From positions 1-41,958 of the forward strand of contig CACYQU010000011.1 of NCBI GenBank assembly GCA_902776615.1: a stretch of DNA of 41,958 bases. Direction: 5' to 3'. This document shows positions 15,082 to 24,064 of the stretch, piece by piece. A program made the translations under genes and the position numbers. The notes beneath the pieces were generated by a model that saw only the letters and a program-made list of their open reading frames with translations, did no database searches and was not told where the DNA came from. Origin of the DNA: an uncultured bacterium (GTDB taxonomy: Bacteria; Verrucomicrobiota; Kiritimatiellia; RFP12; UBA1067). Position 1 is the first letter of the stretch, and each line of letters begins with the position of its first letter.

Positions 15082-15891
15082 ATGAAAAAGACTTCAACGA
15101 AAAAGACGTCGGACGCGGCAAAGAAAACGTCCGCCAAGGCGAAAAAGGATGATGTTCTGCTGGAGCGCACCGACAAGGTGATCCTGCGCGACAAGAATAC
15201 CGTGCTCAAGATATTCGGGCCGAGCTACAAGGTTTCGCTCATCCTGAACGAGGCCATGAACGAGGCCCGCGCCGCAGAGACGGGGCTTCCCGTCGCCAAG
15301 GTGATCGAGGTCATGAAGCTGCGCGACCACTGGTGCATCCGCCGCGAGTGGGTCGAGGGCGACACTCTCGCCGACGTGATGGCGAAGGACAAGAAGAACC
15401 TTCAGAAGTATCTGAAGCAGTTCGTCGCCATACAGTGCGAGATCTTCAAAAAGACGTCCGACCGCATGGGCAACCTCGCCGACAAGCTCGACAAGCAGAT
15501 TTCCGCCTCTCCCCTTCCCAGGGAGACGCGCTACGACCTGCACATGAAGCTGCAGAGCTTCCCGCGCGGGAAGGCTCTCTGCCACGGCGACTTCAACCCG
15601 ACGAACGTGATCATCACGCCCAAGGGCGAATGGCGCGTCATCGACTGGTCGCACGTGCGGCTCGGCGATCCTCTCGCCGACGTGGCGCGCACGTATCTGC
15701 TGTTCTGGCTCAGCGGACATGTCGCCGCCGCAGAGAAGTACATGGTTCTCGCATGCGAAGCGCTCAAGGCAAAGGTGCAGGACGTCCAGAAGTGGCTGCC
15801 TGTCGTCGCCGCCGCCGAGAGCGCGAAGGAGCAGAGCGCCAAGAACCACGAGCTTCTTCTCCACTGGGCAAGCGTGGTTGACTATGAGTGA
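15082..15891 (+). CDS. APH/choline-kinase-fold phosphotransferase
   Basis: The start at ATG 15082 follows GGAG and gives 269 aa; the first 25 residues are very Lys/Thr-rich. The C-terminal lobe has the APH catalytic loop LCHGDFNPTN and the metal site VIDWSHVRLGDPLADVART, both complete. This fold phosphorylates small molecules (aminoglycosides, choline, sugars) and, more rarely, proteins. It lies 16 bp after adhE and overlaps the next gene by 8 bp, so translation is coupled. In an operon with a PP2C phosphatase it could be the opposing kinase, but substrate type cannot be told from the sequence. An antibiotic-resistance role is unlikely from context. Confidence 0.8.
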   Translation: MKKTSTKKTSDAAKKTSAKAKKDDVLLERTDKVILRDKNTVLKIFGPSYKVSLILNEAMNEARAAETGLPVAKVIEVMKLRDHWCIRREWVEGDTLADVMAKDKKNLQKYLKQFVAIQCEIFKKTSDRMGNLADKLDKQISASPLPRETRYDLHMKLQSFPRGKALCHGDFNPTNVIITPKGEWRVIDWSHVRLGDPLADVARTYLLFWLSGHVAAAEKYMVLACEALKAKVQDVQKWLPVVAAAESAKEQSAKNHELLLHWASVVDYE

Positions 15892-16141
15892 CAAGCCTCA
15901 GATAACAATCTGCATGGGCAGCTCGTGCTTCGCAAGAGGCAACGAGAAAAACCTGGCGGTCTGCGAGAAGTTCCTCGCAGACCGCGGGCTCAAGGACGAG
16001 GTCGATCTTGAGCTGGCGGCCAGTCTCTGCACGGGCAACTGCGCGCGCGGGCCGGTCGTAATCGTCGACGGCAAAACCTACACCAGCGTGGATCAGGGCG
16101 TGATGCTCGACATAATGCAGAAGACTTTCCCGGAAAAGTGA
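15884..16141 (+). CDS. Thioredoxin-like [2Fe-2S] ferredoxin (NuoE/HndA-like)
   Basis: The 85-aa protein has the Cys pattern of the NuoE-type [2Fe-2S] fold: C10 and C15, then C49 and C53 (ICMGSSC; LCTGNC). It lacks the N-terminal helical part of NuoE, so it is the minimal single-domain form. It overlaps the kinase gene by 8 bp and ends one base before the sensory hydrogenase gene, so it is probably that protein's electron-transfer partner. Confidence 0.88.
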   Translation: MSDKPQITICMGSSCFARGNEKNLAVCEKFLADRGLKDEVDLELAASLCTGNCARGPVVIVDGKTYTSVDQGVMLDIMQKTFPEK

Positions 16142-16142
16142 G

Positions 16143-17888
16143 ATGACAAACCCCGTTTATACGACAGAGAACGAGTGCCAGGACTGCTACAAGTGCGTGA
16201 GGCACTGTCCTGTAAAGGCCATACGGATCGTCAACGGCAAAGCGTCGGTCATACCCGAGGCGTGCGTCGCGTGCGGCGAATGCGTGAAGGTATGCCCGGC
16301 CCATGCTAAGAAGATACGCAACGACCTTGCGCGCCTCAAGGAGATGCTTTCTTCGGGCGAGCCGCTCTATGCGTCAGTCGCGCCGAGCTTCACGGGATAT
16401 TTCAAAGGCGCGACCATCGGGCAGCTCGCCGCCGCCTTGAAGCGCATAGGTTTCGCCGAAGTGAGCGAAACGGCCCACGGGGCCGAGAGCGTGAGCGCAC
16501 ATGTGGCGCGGCTTCTCGACGCCACGACTTCGCCGCTCGTCATATCGTCGGCATGCCCGGCGGCCGTGGACATGGTTCGCAAGTACATGCCCGGCTACGC
16601 GAAGTTCATATCTCCCCTTCCCTCGCCGGTCAGGGCCCATTGCCGTCTCATAAAGGAGAAGTTCGGCTCGAAGGCGAAGGTCGTGTTCTTCGGACCTTGC
16701 GCGGCGAAGAAGAACGAAGCCGACACATACCCCGACGAACTCGCACTCGCAGTGGTCTTTCCCGCGCTGGAGCAGCTTTTCGAAGAGAAAGGCGTAAAGT
16801 TCGGCGAAGAGGCCGAGCTTGCGCTGGGTCCGGCGGAGGAGGGCCGCTTCTATTCCGTCGAAGGCGGCATGAACGACACGCTGCGCGACGGGCGAACGGA
16901 CGTTCGCTACGTTTCGGTTTCCGGACTGGAAGACTTCCGGCGGATGCTTGAGGACTTCAATCCCAGGGAGTTCGAGCTTCATCCCGAAAAGTTCACGCGC
17001 AAACTGTTCATCGAAGTTCTCGCATGTCCGGGAGGCTGCGTGAACGGACCGGCGATGCCGCGCGGCGCGTCGGGGCTCGCCACGCTTTTCGCGACGGACG
17101 CCACAGCGCCGATCCAGCCTTCGACCCAGCGCTGCTTTGCGCACTGCGGAGTGTCGAAGTACGAGCCTGTCGCGATGGACGCCGACGAACCGGCCGAAGA
17201 CGCAATCGCCGCAGCGCTCGCGCGCGTCGGCAAATACACCAAGGCCGACGAGGTGAACTGCGGCGCGTGCGGCTACGATACATGCCGCGAATTCGCAAAG
17301 GCGCTTATAGCGGGCAAGGCCGAAGAGGCAATGTGCCACACATACCTCAAGAAGAATTTCCAGAGGACCTCGAACGCGCTCATCAAATACATCCCTGCAG
17401 GCGTGGTCATCATCGACGCCAAGGGCGCGATCATCGAATGCAACGCCATTTTCGCCGAAATGGCCGACGCCAAGACCGAATACGAGGCGCTGGGCAACCT
17501 CGACGGACTTACAATCGACGCGTTCATGCCAGAATTCCAAGAGCTCTTCACGGGGGCGATCGAACACGGCAGCGAAATCGTGAAATACCGCCAACCGTGG
17601 AAAGACCGCATCGTGACCGTCAGCGTGTTCCCGATAAGTCTCGGCGAATTCGCGGGCGCGGTGATACAGGATGTCACCAAGAACGAGGGCAGGCGCGAGG
17701 AGATCGCCGCCAAAGCGCGCGACGTCATCCGCAAGAACGTCTACACCGTCCAGCAGGTTGCGCGGCTCTTCGGCGAACACATAGCCGAGACGGAGATCAT
17801 GCTGAACGAAATCGCCGGGTCTTACGAATCGCACACCGTAGGCAAGCGCCTGCGCAGCGGCGATAGCGAGGATTACCTTAATGGCTGA
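16143..17888 (+). CDS. Sensory-type (group C) [FeFe]-hydrogenase with PAS domain
   Basis: This 581-aa protein starts with two [4Fe-4S] motifs (CQDCYKCVRHCP; CVACGECVKVCP), then an H-cluster domain (about 75-330) with the three Cys loops in variant form: VISSACPAAVD, FFGPCAAKKNEAD and EVLACPGGCVNG. A single-cluster motif CGACGYDTC...C (about 372-397) follows, then a PAS-like domain (about 410-520, GVVIIDAKGAIIECN) and a helical tail. This order is that of group C (HydS-type) hydrogenases, thought to sense H2 or redox state rather than turn over fast. The changed loop 1 (SSACPA, not TSCCPAW) agrees. A PP2C phosphatase gene overlaps its end by 8 bp, as is common for this class. No maturation genes lie in the window. 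Confidence 0.88.
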   Translation: MTNPVYTTENECQDCYKCVRHCPVKAIRIVNGKASVIPEACVACGECVKVCPAHAKKIRNDLARLKEMLSSGEPLYASVAPSFTGYFKGATIGQLAAALKRIGFAEVSETAHGAESVSAHVARLLDATTSPLVISSACPAAVDMVRKYMPGYAKFISPLPSPVRAHCRLIKEKFGSKAKVVFFGPCAAKKNEADTYPDELALAVVFPALEQLFEEKGVKFGEEAELALGPAEEGRFYSVEGGMNDTLRDGRTDVRYVSVSGLEDFRRMLEDFNPREFELHPEKFTRKLFIEVLACPGGCVNGPAMPRGASGLATLFATDATAPIQPSTQRCFAHCGVSKYEPVAMDADEPAEDAIAAALARVGKYTKADEVNCGACGYDTCREFAKALIAGKAEEAMCHTYLKKNFQRTSNALIKYIPAGVVIIDAKGAIIECNAIFAEMADAKTEYEALGNLDGLTIDAFMPEFQELFTGAIEHGSEIVKYRQPWKDRIVTVSVFPISLGEFAGAVIQDVTKNEGRREEIAAKARDVIRKNVYTVQQVARLFGEHIAETEIMLNEIAGSYESHTVGKRLRSGDSEDYLNG

Positions 17889-19098
17889 CCTTGCGTTGAA
17901 TGGCCAGGGGCCTGCCAGCGATCTCTTCATCGAGATGGAAGCCGCCCAGTTCACAAAGTCCGGGCAGGCGGCTTGCGGCGACGATGTGCGTTTTCTGACG
18001 GTCGAGAAGGAGAACCGCCATCTCGTCGCGCTCTCCGATGGGCTCGGCAGCGGCGTGAAAGCGAACGTGCTCGCCACGATGACGACTGCCATGGCGATCG
18101 AGTTTTTGAAGTCCAACATCCCTACGTTGGAGGCAGTCGAGATCATAATGGACTCGCTGCCGATCTGCGAAGTGAGGAAGATAGGCTACGCCACATTTTC
18201 GCTGTTCGACTTCCGGCTGGGCGGCAAGGCCCGCATAAGCGAAATGGGCAACCCCGGCTACATACATCTTCGCGGAGTGGAGGAGGTTCCGCCGCTAAAG
18301 GACGGGCAGATCGCTTCAGAGCACTGGCCCGACCGCGAAGTGCGCGAGTGCGAGGTCGATTTCAGGGCTGGCGACAGAATCATCATGTGCTCCGACGGCG
18401 TTACGCAGTCGGGCCTCGGCGTGAGAAAAGACATGAAGTTCGGCTGGCGGCGCTCGGGCGTGCTGGCGTTTGCGCGCGAGCGCATCGCACGGGAACCTGA
18501 CATATCGGCGAAGGATCTGAGCCAGGCGATTGCGCGCGAAGCGCTCAACATCACGCCTGGCGGATGCAAGGACGATATAAGCTGCGCAGTGGTCTATCTG
18601 CGGCATCCGCGCGTGATGCGCGTTCTTACGGGGCCGCCATACTACAAGGAGCACGACGCGGAGTATGCGCGCCAGGCTCTGCTCGGACCGGACCATGTCG
18701 TCGCCTGCGGCGGCACGACGGCAAACATTCTGGAGCGCGAATTAGGCGTAAAGGTCAAAGTACGCCTTGCCGACATGAAGACGGCTGGCGGACTGCCGCC
18801 AATCGGCACCATGGAAGGCGTCGGCATTGCAACCGAAGGCATCCTCACGCTCGGAAAGGTGCTTTCGGCGCTGGAGCAGATGAGGCCTCCAGAGCGCGAA
18901 CCCGCCGCCGCGCGCGCGATTCTCGAACGCATGATGAGGCACGACCGCATCGAGTTCGTGATCGGCACGAAGGTGAACGAGAGCCACCAGGACCCCAACA
19001 TACCGCAAGATCTGGAGCTCAGGCGCAGCGTCGTCAAGCGCATAGCCGCCGCCCTGGAGAAGAACTACCGCAAGAAGGTCGCTCTGAACTTTTACTGA
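17881..19098 (+). CDS. SpoIIE-type PP2C protein phosphatase
   Basis: The 405-aa protein has a SpoIIE/PP2C fold in its first 240 residues: GDDVRFL, LSDGLGSGVKAN, MGNPGYI, IIMCSDGVTQSG and GGCKDDISCAVVYL give the metal-binding Asp residues. The last 160 residues (GPDHVVACGGTTANILEREL, PIGTMEGVGIATEGILTLGK) form a second domain that I do not assign; GGTTAN is a possible phosphate-binding loop. The gene overlaps the HydS-type gene by 8 bp, so the phosphatase is probably the output of that sensor. Its likely substrate is a Ser/Thr-phosphorylated regulator or enzyme; none is identified. Confidence 0.87.
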   Translation: MADLALNGQGPASDLFIEMEAAQFTKSGQAACGDDVRFLTVEKENRHLVALSDGLGSGVKANVLATMTTAMAIEFLKSNIPTLEAVEIIMDSLPICEVRKIGYATFSLFDFRLGGKARISEMGNPGYIHLRGVEEVPPLKDGQIASEHWPDREVRECEVDFRAGDRIIMCSDGVTQSGLGVRKDMKFGWRRSGVLAFARERIAREPDISAKDLSQAIAREALNITPGGCKDDISCAVVYLRHPRVMRVLTGPPYYKEHDAEYARQALLGPDHVVACGGTTANILERELGVKVKVRLADMKTAGGLPPIGTMEGVGIATEGILTLGKVLSALEQMRPPEREPAAARAILERMMRHDRIEFVIGTKVNESHQDPNIPQDLELRRSVVKRIAAALEKNYRKKVALNFY

Positions 19099-19126
19099 TT
19101 CAGGTGATTATGGTATAATATACCAT
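19091..19126 (+). promoter_or_regulatory. Promoter with -10 inside a perfect palindrome
   Basis: TTTACT (19091-19096) and TATAAT (19114-19119) are 17 bp apart. The -10 lies in a 17-bp perfect dyad (ATGGTATA-A-TATACCAT, 19110-19126). The -35 overlaps the phosphatase stop codon. It should drive the second hydrogenase unit; the dyad may bind a repressor. Confidence 0.65.
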
Positions 19127-19149
19127 GTCAAACACAGAGAGGAGCCATC

Positions 19150-19413
19150 GTGGAAAAAGTAAAAGTCGAAATATGCTGCGGTACGGCATGCTACCTGTTG
19201 GGCGCTGCCAATATGATGAACCTTGAAGACCAGATTCCTGCGGAATGGCGCGACAAGGTGGAGGTAGAAGCAAGGACATGCCTTGAACTCTGTGAAAAGG
19301 AAAATCTCGGCGGCGCCCCCTACGTGCGCATAAACGACACGGAAATCATGGCGCAAGCCACACCCGAAAAGCTGCTCACGCGCATCGGCGAACTTCTCGG
19401 GGGGGCTGCATAA
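19150..19413 (+). CDS. Thioredoxin-like [2Fe-2S] protein
   Basis: The 87-aa protein starts at GTG 19150, six bases after GAGGAG. Cysteines C9/C10, C14, C44 and C48 match the single-domain NuoE-like [2Fe-2S] fold also seen at 15884, but the two proteins are quite different outside the Cys sites. It ends one base before the group B-like hydrogenase start, so it is probably a dedicated electron carrier for it. Confidence 0.82.
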   Translation: MEKVKVEICCGTACYLLGAANMMNLEDQIPAEWRDKVEVEARTCLELCEKENLGGAPYVRINDTEIMAQATPEKLLTRIGELLGGAA

Positions 19414-19414
19414 A

Positions 19415-20815
19415 ATGCTCAACGGCTCTACTTTCATCCGCCGCGAACTGATGATACGCATAGTTCGCGCCTTCGACTCCGGCTCTCTCGAATCCGAGAT
19501 CGATCAGATTCCGATCAAACTGCGCCCGAAGAACGAGCGCGCCTCACGGTGCTGCGTCTACCATGACCGGGCGATTCTCAAATACCGCCTTATGGCCCTG
19601 CTCGGCATATCCGTAGAAGAGGAAGTCGACGAGGCGAAACCCCTTTCGGCCTACTACGCAGAGAAAGCGTGGTCTGCGGCCGACGGCGGGCCGGCCAAGC
19701 CAAAGACGCCGCTCAGCGTGTGCGGCCCGGCATGCAGCGGCTGCCCCGACGCACGCGTCGTCTCGACCCAGAACTGCCGCGGCTGCTTCGCGCGTCCGTG
19801 CGTCTACAACTGCCCCAAGAAAGCCATCGAGGTTGTTGACGGGCATTCAGTCATCGACCAGAAGCTCTGCATCAAGTGCGGCAAGTGCATAACGGCCTGC
19901 CCGTACAACGCGATCGTAAAGACGACCGTTCCATGCGAAGAAGCGTGCCCCGTGGGGGCGATCAGGAAGAACGAGCTGGGCGTAGCCGAGATCGACTTCG
20001 AAAAATGCATCTTCTGCGGCAAGTGCTTCAACGCCTGCCCCTTCGCAGCCGTGATGGAGCGTTCGCAACTCGTGGACGTGCTCGCCGCCATGAAGCGCGG
20101 CGAAAAACTCGTCGCCATGGTCGCGCCTGCCGCCGAAAAGCAATTCCCCGGAAAGATCGAGCAGCTCCTCGCCGCCTGCGCAAAAGCCGGCTTCAGCGAC
20201 GTAATGGAGGTCGCGCTCGGCGCAGAGATGACAACCGCCCACGAAACGGCGGAGTTCATAGAGCGAATGGAGAAGGATCCCAAAACATTCATGACCACAT
20301 CGTGCTGTCCCGCGTGGGTCAACCTCGTCTGGAAGCACCTCCCCGAACTCGTGGACCACGTCTCGCTTACGCCCAGCCCAATGGTTTTCGCACGCGAAAT
20401 CGCCAAGGCGAAAGACCCATCGGTCAAAACCGTCTTTATCGGACCTTGCGTCGCCAAACGCAGCGAAGCTCGCCGCAAAGACGTGGACTACGTTCTATCC
20501 TTCGAAGAGCTGGGCGCGATTCTCGCCGGACGCAAGATCGACGTCATCGCCTGCGAACCTTGGCCCGTACCGCGACCTGCGAACCCGACGGCGCGAAACT
20601 ACGCCCGCAGTTGCGGCGTGACAGATGCCGTTCTCACAGAGGCGACGGCGAAAATACCGGGTTTCAAGCTTGACTCCAAACAGATCAACGGTATCGACAA
20701 AAAGACGTGCATGATGGTAAAGCTGCACGCGTCAGGAAAGATACCGGTAAACTTCCTTGAAGTCATGGCCTGCGCCGGTGGCTGCCAAAACGGCCCCTGC
20801 TCGCTCGTCAAATAA
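19415..20815 (+). CDS. [FeFe]-hydrogenase, group B-like
   Basis: This 466-aa protein has an N-terminal domain of about 90 residues, then a Cys-rich region (about 98-215) with CGPACSGCP, CRGCFARPCVYNCP, CIKCGKCITACP and CIFCGKCFNACP, i.e. three or more [4Fe-4S] clusters. The H-cluster domain follows with canonical loops TTSCCPAWV, IGPCVAKRSE and EVMACAGGCQNGPC, so it should be catalytic. The arrangement fits monomeric group B [FeFe]-hydrogenases found in gut anaerobes; no HydB/HydC flavin subunits are present, so bifurcation is unlikely. It would reduce protons with ferredoxin or oxidise H2. The start ATG 19415 has a G-rich but imperfect ribosome site. Confidence 0.9.
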   Translation: MLNGSTFIRRELMIRIVRAFDSGSLESEIDQIPIKLRPKNERASRCCVYHDRAILKYRLMALLGISVEEEVDEAKPLSAYYAEKAWSAADGGPAKPKTPLSVCGPACSGCPDARVVSTQNCRGCFARPCVYNCPKKAIEVVDGHSVIDQKLCIKCGKCITACPYNAIVKTTVPCEEACPVGAIRKNELGVAEIDFEKCIFCGKCFNACPFAAVMERSQLVDVLAAMKRGEKLVAMVAPAAEKQFPGKIEQLLAACAKAGFSDVMEVALGAEMTTAHETAEFIERMEKDPKTFMTTSCCPAWVNLVWKHLPELVDHVSLTPSPMVFAREIAKAKDPSVKTVFIGPCVAKRSEARRKDVDYVLSFEELGAILAGRKIDVIACEPWPVPRPANPTARNYARSCGVTDAVLTEATAKIPGFKLDSKQINGIDKKTCMMVKLHASGKIPVNFLEVMACAGGCQNGPCSLVK

Positions 20816-20859
20816 AGGCGGATCCGCCATAAACCGTCGTCTGCCGCATAAATTGCGGC
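20811..20859 (-). terminator. Probable terminator of the GH2 operon between convergent genes
   Basis: On the minus strand, GGCGGATCCGCC (20817-20828) is followed by TTTATT. A second hairpin (GCCGCA, 5-nt loop, TGCGGC, 20843-20859) lies just before it. The converging hydrogenase transcript may use the same hairpins, but lacks a U-tract on its strand. Confidence 0.55.
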
Positions 20860-20887
20860 TACAATCAACGAGGCGGGGACGCCTGTA

Positions 20888-23800
20888 CTATCTACGCACA
20901 GCGTCGATGAACAGCGTCCAACGCCAGGTCTCGATGGGGAATATGTATTTCTCCATGGGTTTGGGCCCGCACGAGGCGCCGCCCAGTCCGAGCTGGCGAA
21001 TATCGAGATTCAGCCGCACGTCGGCACGGCGCTCAAGAGCATGGAACGCCCGGCGTTCACCGCTCTGATGGCGCGCAAACTGCAGATCGTCAAGCCCATA
21101 GTGCAAGGCCTGAACGAACATCGGCTCCGACGCTTCAAACCTTACGCCCTCGCCCGAGTCGTCAGTGAAACTCACCCAGCGCACATCGCAGCGATACGAG
21201 CAGTCCTGCGGGCGCACGTATGGCTCGTACATGCCGTCTACGGTCGAACGGTACTCGCCAAAGAACGAACCAGAGCATCGGTCTATGTAGTTTTCGACCG
21301 GACCTCGTCCGTACCATGATACATTCTCCAGCGACGGATCGAGCCTGAGGGAGAGACCTACGCGCGGCAGTGCTTTCGGCATCGTGCCGTGCGGCACTAC
21401 CGTATTGGCGACGCTTATCCCTCCGTCGGCGGCAAACTTCCAGACCGCCTCATGTGTGAAACCAGCCGACTTGGAGCCTGTCACCTCGGTGCAAACCGTG
21501 ACGGTTCCATTCTCTTCATCGACCTTGATCGGGCGGACATGGTACCTCAACTGCGAAAGACCAGACATGACGAACGAGTCCGGAGCGTCAAGCCTTGCTC
21601 CACCGGAAACCCACTTGTCGTTATCAACAAACGCGCGTTCGCATGTGAGCCTCGGACCAGATGCAACACCGCGCGCGGCATCTCGCAGAATCGTTCTGCC
21701 GTGCATCACAAGCTCGCAAAGCGTTCCGGTCTCTGCCGAGAACACGGCCTTCGTCGAGCCAGCGACTACCTCGGTATGGCGCCCGTCTGCGGAAGAGGTC
21801 GCCTTTATCCGGGAACCATCCAGGACCGCGCGTGGCGCGGCCTTTGGCGAAAGACGCAACTGGTTGCGCGAAACGGGCCATCCTTTCTCCGCCCAGAGGG
21901 TTGCCTCCTTGAGTTTGAAGGTCACGTTCAAGAACGCTTCTACGTCCTCCTTCAGCTTGAACAGCGGCAGATCGAGTTTTTCTCGTGTGAGCGGCGCAAT
22001 ATGCGGAACGTCAAACTGGCCTCGCTGCGCAGTTTTGCCGTCCAGCACCAGCTCCCACTCTCCGTCAAACTCGTCCGCCCACGTGAAACCGAACCGGTTT
22101 TCAAGCGTGCGGTCGTCGTGCAGCACGAGATTGCGGTGAACCTGGCCCACCTCCCGCAGTTTTGCGGAGATGCGGCGGAACGGATCCACCACGCCGTTGC
22201 AGTTGAAAGGCCCGTCATTGGGTTGTTCATCCCAGTCACCGCCATATGCCAGGTATCTTACGGCACGCCCTTCAGCATCCGCTTCGCCGGTGCCCTTCCA
22301 TACGGCCTGATCGACCCAATCCCATATGCAACCGCCGCAGATCGACTCGTGCCGGTAGATTACATCCCAATATTCGGCGAAGTTGCCCATCGAATTGCCC
22401 ATGGCATGCGCGTATTCCGTAATGAAGAACACCTTCCCGGACGAGTTGTCCTGCGGCGAGGAGTCCGCCTCGGTGCGTTTCGGCACTTCCAGTCCAGTCG
22501 GTCCGTCGCCAAGCGCACCTCGCATCTCCAGCCATTCAACCGACGGATACATCCGTCCGTCGATATCGGCATCCTTGTTGCCACGCTCCCAGTGGACCGG
22601 GCGTGACGGATCCATGGACTTCACCGCGGCGATTGCACGGCGAAAACAGTCGCCATGGCCAGTTTCGTTGCCCATCGACCAGATCACGATCGACGGATGA
22701 TTGCGGTAAAACACGACATGCCGCGTGTTGCGCTCGACGATTGAATGCTCAAACTCGCGGAATCTGCCGAGCGCCTCTTCGCCCCAGCTGGGCTCGTGCC
22801 CCTCGACGTTCGCTTCCGCAACGAGATAGATTCCATAGCGGTCGCAAAGATCGTACCAAAGGCGGTGGTTGGGATAGTGCGATGTACGCACGGTATTTAT
22901 GTTGAAGCGCTTCATGAGCCTCAAGTCGCATTCCATCGACGCAAGCGAAACAGTGCGGCCGTTTTCGGGATCGGTCTCATGCCTGTTCACGCCCTTCAGT
23001 TTGATCGGCCTGCCGTTGACCAACAGCGTATGCCCATCGATCCGGACATCCTTGAAACCGACACGCCTCATTCTGACATCGTCGCCCTTTTTCACGACGA
23101 GAGTGTAAAGGTTCGGTTTTTCCGCACTCCATGGTTTTACCGATGCAAGCTCGGCGCGCGGCACGCCGGCGGAAAGTTCTGCTACGGGATGTCTAGCCTC
23201 GTCGTACAGCGTCGCCGACCATTCCCCTTCCAGCCCCGAGATTCCAATCGATGCCGTAGCGCAGTCTGGCGAAAGCTTCGCCTCGACTGCAAAATCCCAT
23301 ATGCCGTCCTTTGGCATTGACCACAACGTGACATCGCGGAATATTCCCGAAAAACGAGTCATATCCTGATCTTCGAGATAACTGCCGTCGCACCATCGAT
23401 AAACCTCGACAGCAAGCACATTCTCGCCATCGCGCAGAAACCTCGTGATATTGAACTCGCTCGGCAGCTTGGAATCCTCGGCGTAGCCGACGCGCTCGCC
23501 GTTCACCCATGCATAATAGGCGGAATACACGCCGTCGAAACGCAGGAACACCTCGCGCCCCTTCCATGATTCAGGCACCACGAAACGACGGCGGTAGGAC
23601 GAGACAGGGTTGTAATCCGCAGCGCCGCTCTGCCGATCGCGTATCAAAGGCCATTCTTTCTTGTGCGGATAGCGCACATTCGTGTAGCCGGGCGAGCCGA
23701 AGCCCCGCATCTCCACGCAGCTCGGCACATCAATATCGAACCAGCCGGAATCGTCGAAGCCGGCGCGCCAGAAGTCCTTTGCCCGCAGGTCCGGATTCCC

Positions 23801-24043
23801 GGCCCAAGACAACTTCCACAATCCGTTTAGCGAAAGCACATAGGGCGATTCGGGTTCCAGCGCGTCGGTAAACGCGTCGGTCTCGCTTGCAAGCGGAACA
23901 GAATAAGTGCGAGGAGGCTCGCGCCCTATGGAATTTACCGACAAATCCTCCCATTCGCAACGGTCTTCCCACGCACAGGCGCAAAGCGAAAGGGCGCAGA
24001 CGAAAAAGGCTATCGAACGTTTGCGGGCCGCAGATGCTTTCAT
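20888..24043 (-). CDS. GH2 beta-galactosidase-like enzyme, exported lipoprotein candidate
   Basis: The 1051-aa length and domain order (N-terminal jelly roll, Ig-like, TIM barrel, C-terminal domains) match LacZ-type GH2 enzymes. The acid/base is E460 in WSMGNETGHGD and the nucleophile is E543 in FFITEYAHAMGNS. The N-terminus has a signal peptide with a possible lipobox ending at C23 (L-C-A-C), so it may be anchored in the outer or inner membrane; LacZ itself is cytoplasmic, so this is an exported glycan-degrading form. It is third in an operon after sialate esterase-like and GH39-like genes, 21 bp from the latter. The activity is probably on terminal beta-galactosides in mucin-like or plant glycans. 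Confidence 0.93.
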   Translation of the reverse strand: MKASAARKRSIAFFVCALSLCACAWEDRCEWEDLSVNSIGREPPRTYSVPLASETDAFTDALEPESPYVLSLNGLWKLSWAGNPDLRAKDFWRAGFDDSGWFDIDVPSCVEMRGFGSPGYTNVRYPHKKEWPLIRDRQSGAADYNPVSSYRRRFVVPESWKGREVFLRFDGVYSAYYAWVNGERVGYAEDSKLPSEFNITRFLRDGENVLAVEVYRWCDGSYLEDQDMTRFSGIFRDVTLWSMPKDGIWDFAVEAKLSPDCATASIGISGLEGEWSATLYDEARHPVAELSAGVPRAELASVKPWSAEKPNLYTLVVKKGDDVRMRRVGFKDVRIDGHTLLVNGRPIKLKGVNRHETDPENGRTVSLASMECDLRLMKRFNINTVRTSHYPNHRLWYDLCDRYGIYLVAEANVEGHEPSWGEEALGRFREFEHSIVERNTRHVVFYRNHPSIVIWSMGNETGHGDCFRRAIAAVKSMDPSRPVHWERGNKDADIDGRMYPSVEWLEMRGALGDGPTGLEVPKRTEADSSPQDNSSGKVFFITEYAHAMGNSMGNFAEYWDVIYRHESICGGCIWDWVDQAVWKGTGEADAEGRAVRYLAYGGDWDEQPNDGPFNCNGVVDPFRRISAKLREVGQVHRNLVLHDDRTLENRFGFTWADEFDGEWELVLDGKTAQRGQFDVPHIAPLTREKLDLPLFKLKEDVEAFLNVTFKLKEATLWAEKGWPVSRNQLRLSPKAAPRAVLDGSRIKATSSADGRHTEVVAGSTKAVFSAETGTLCELVMHGRTILRDAARGVASGPRLTCERAFVDNDKWVSGGARLDAPDSFVMSGLSQLRYHVRPIKVDEENGTVTVCTEVTGSKSAGFTHEAVWKFAADGGISVANTVVPHGTMPKALPRVGLSLRLDPSLENVSWYGRGPVENYIDRCSGSFFGEYRSTVDGMYEPYVRPQDCSYRCDVRWVSFTDDSGEGVRFEASEPMFVQALHYGLDDLQFARHQSGERRAFHALERRADVRLNLDIRQLGLGGASCGPKPMEKYIFPIETWRWTLFIDAVRR

Positions 24044-24064
24044 ACAACACCCATCTCCATTGCT

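Noticed and set aside
15082..15891. Aminoglycoside resistance gene
   Set aside because: It has the APH fold, but the position between adhE and hydrogenase genes and the Lys-rich N-terminus argue against a resistance role.
16374..18146. 590-aa minus-strand frame opposite the sensory hydrogenase
   Set aside because: Antisense shadow; composition follows the coding strand and there is no ribosome site.
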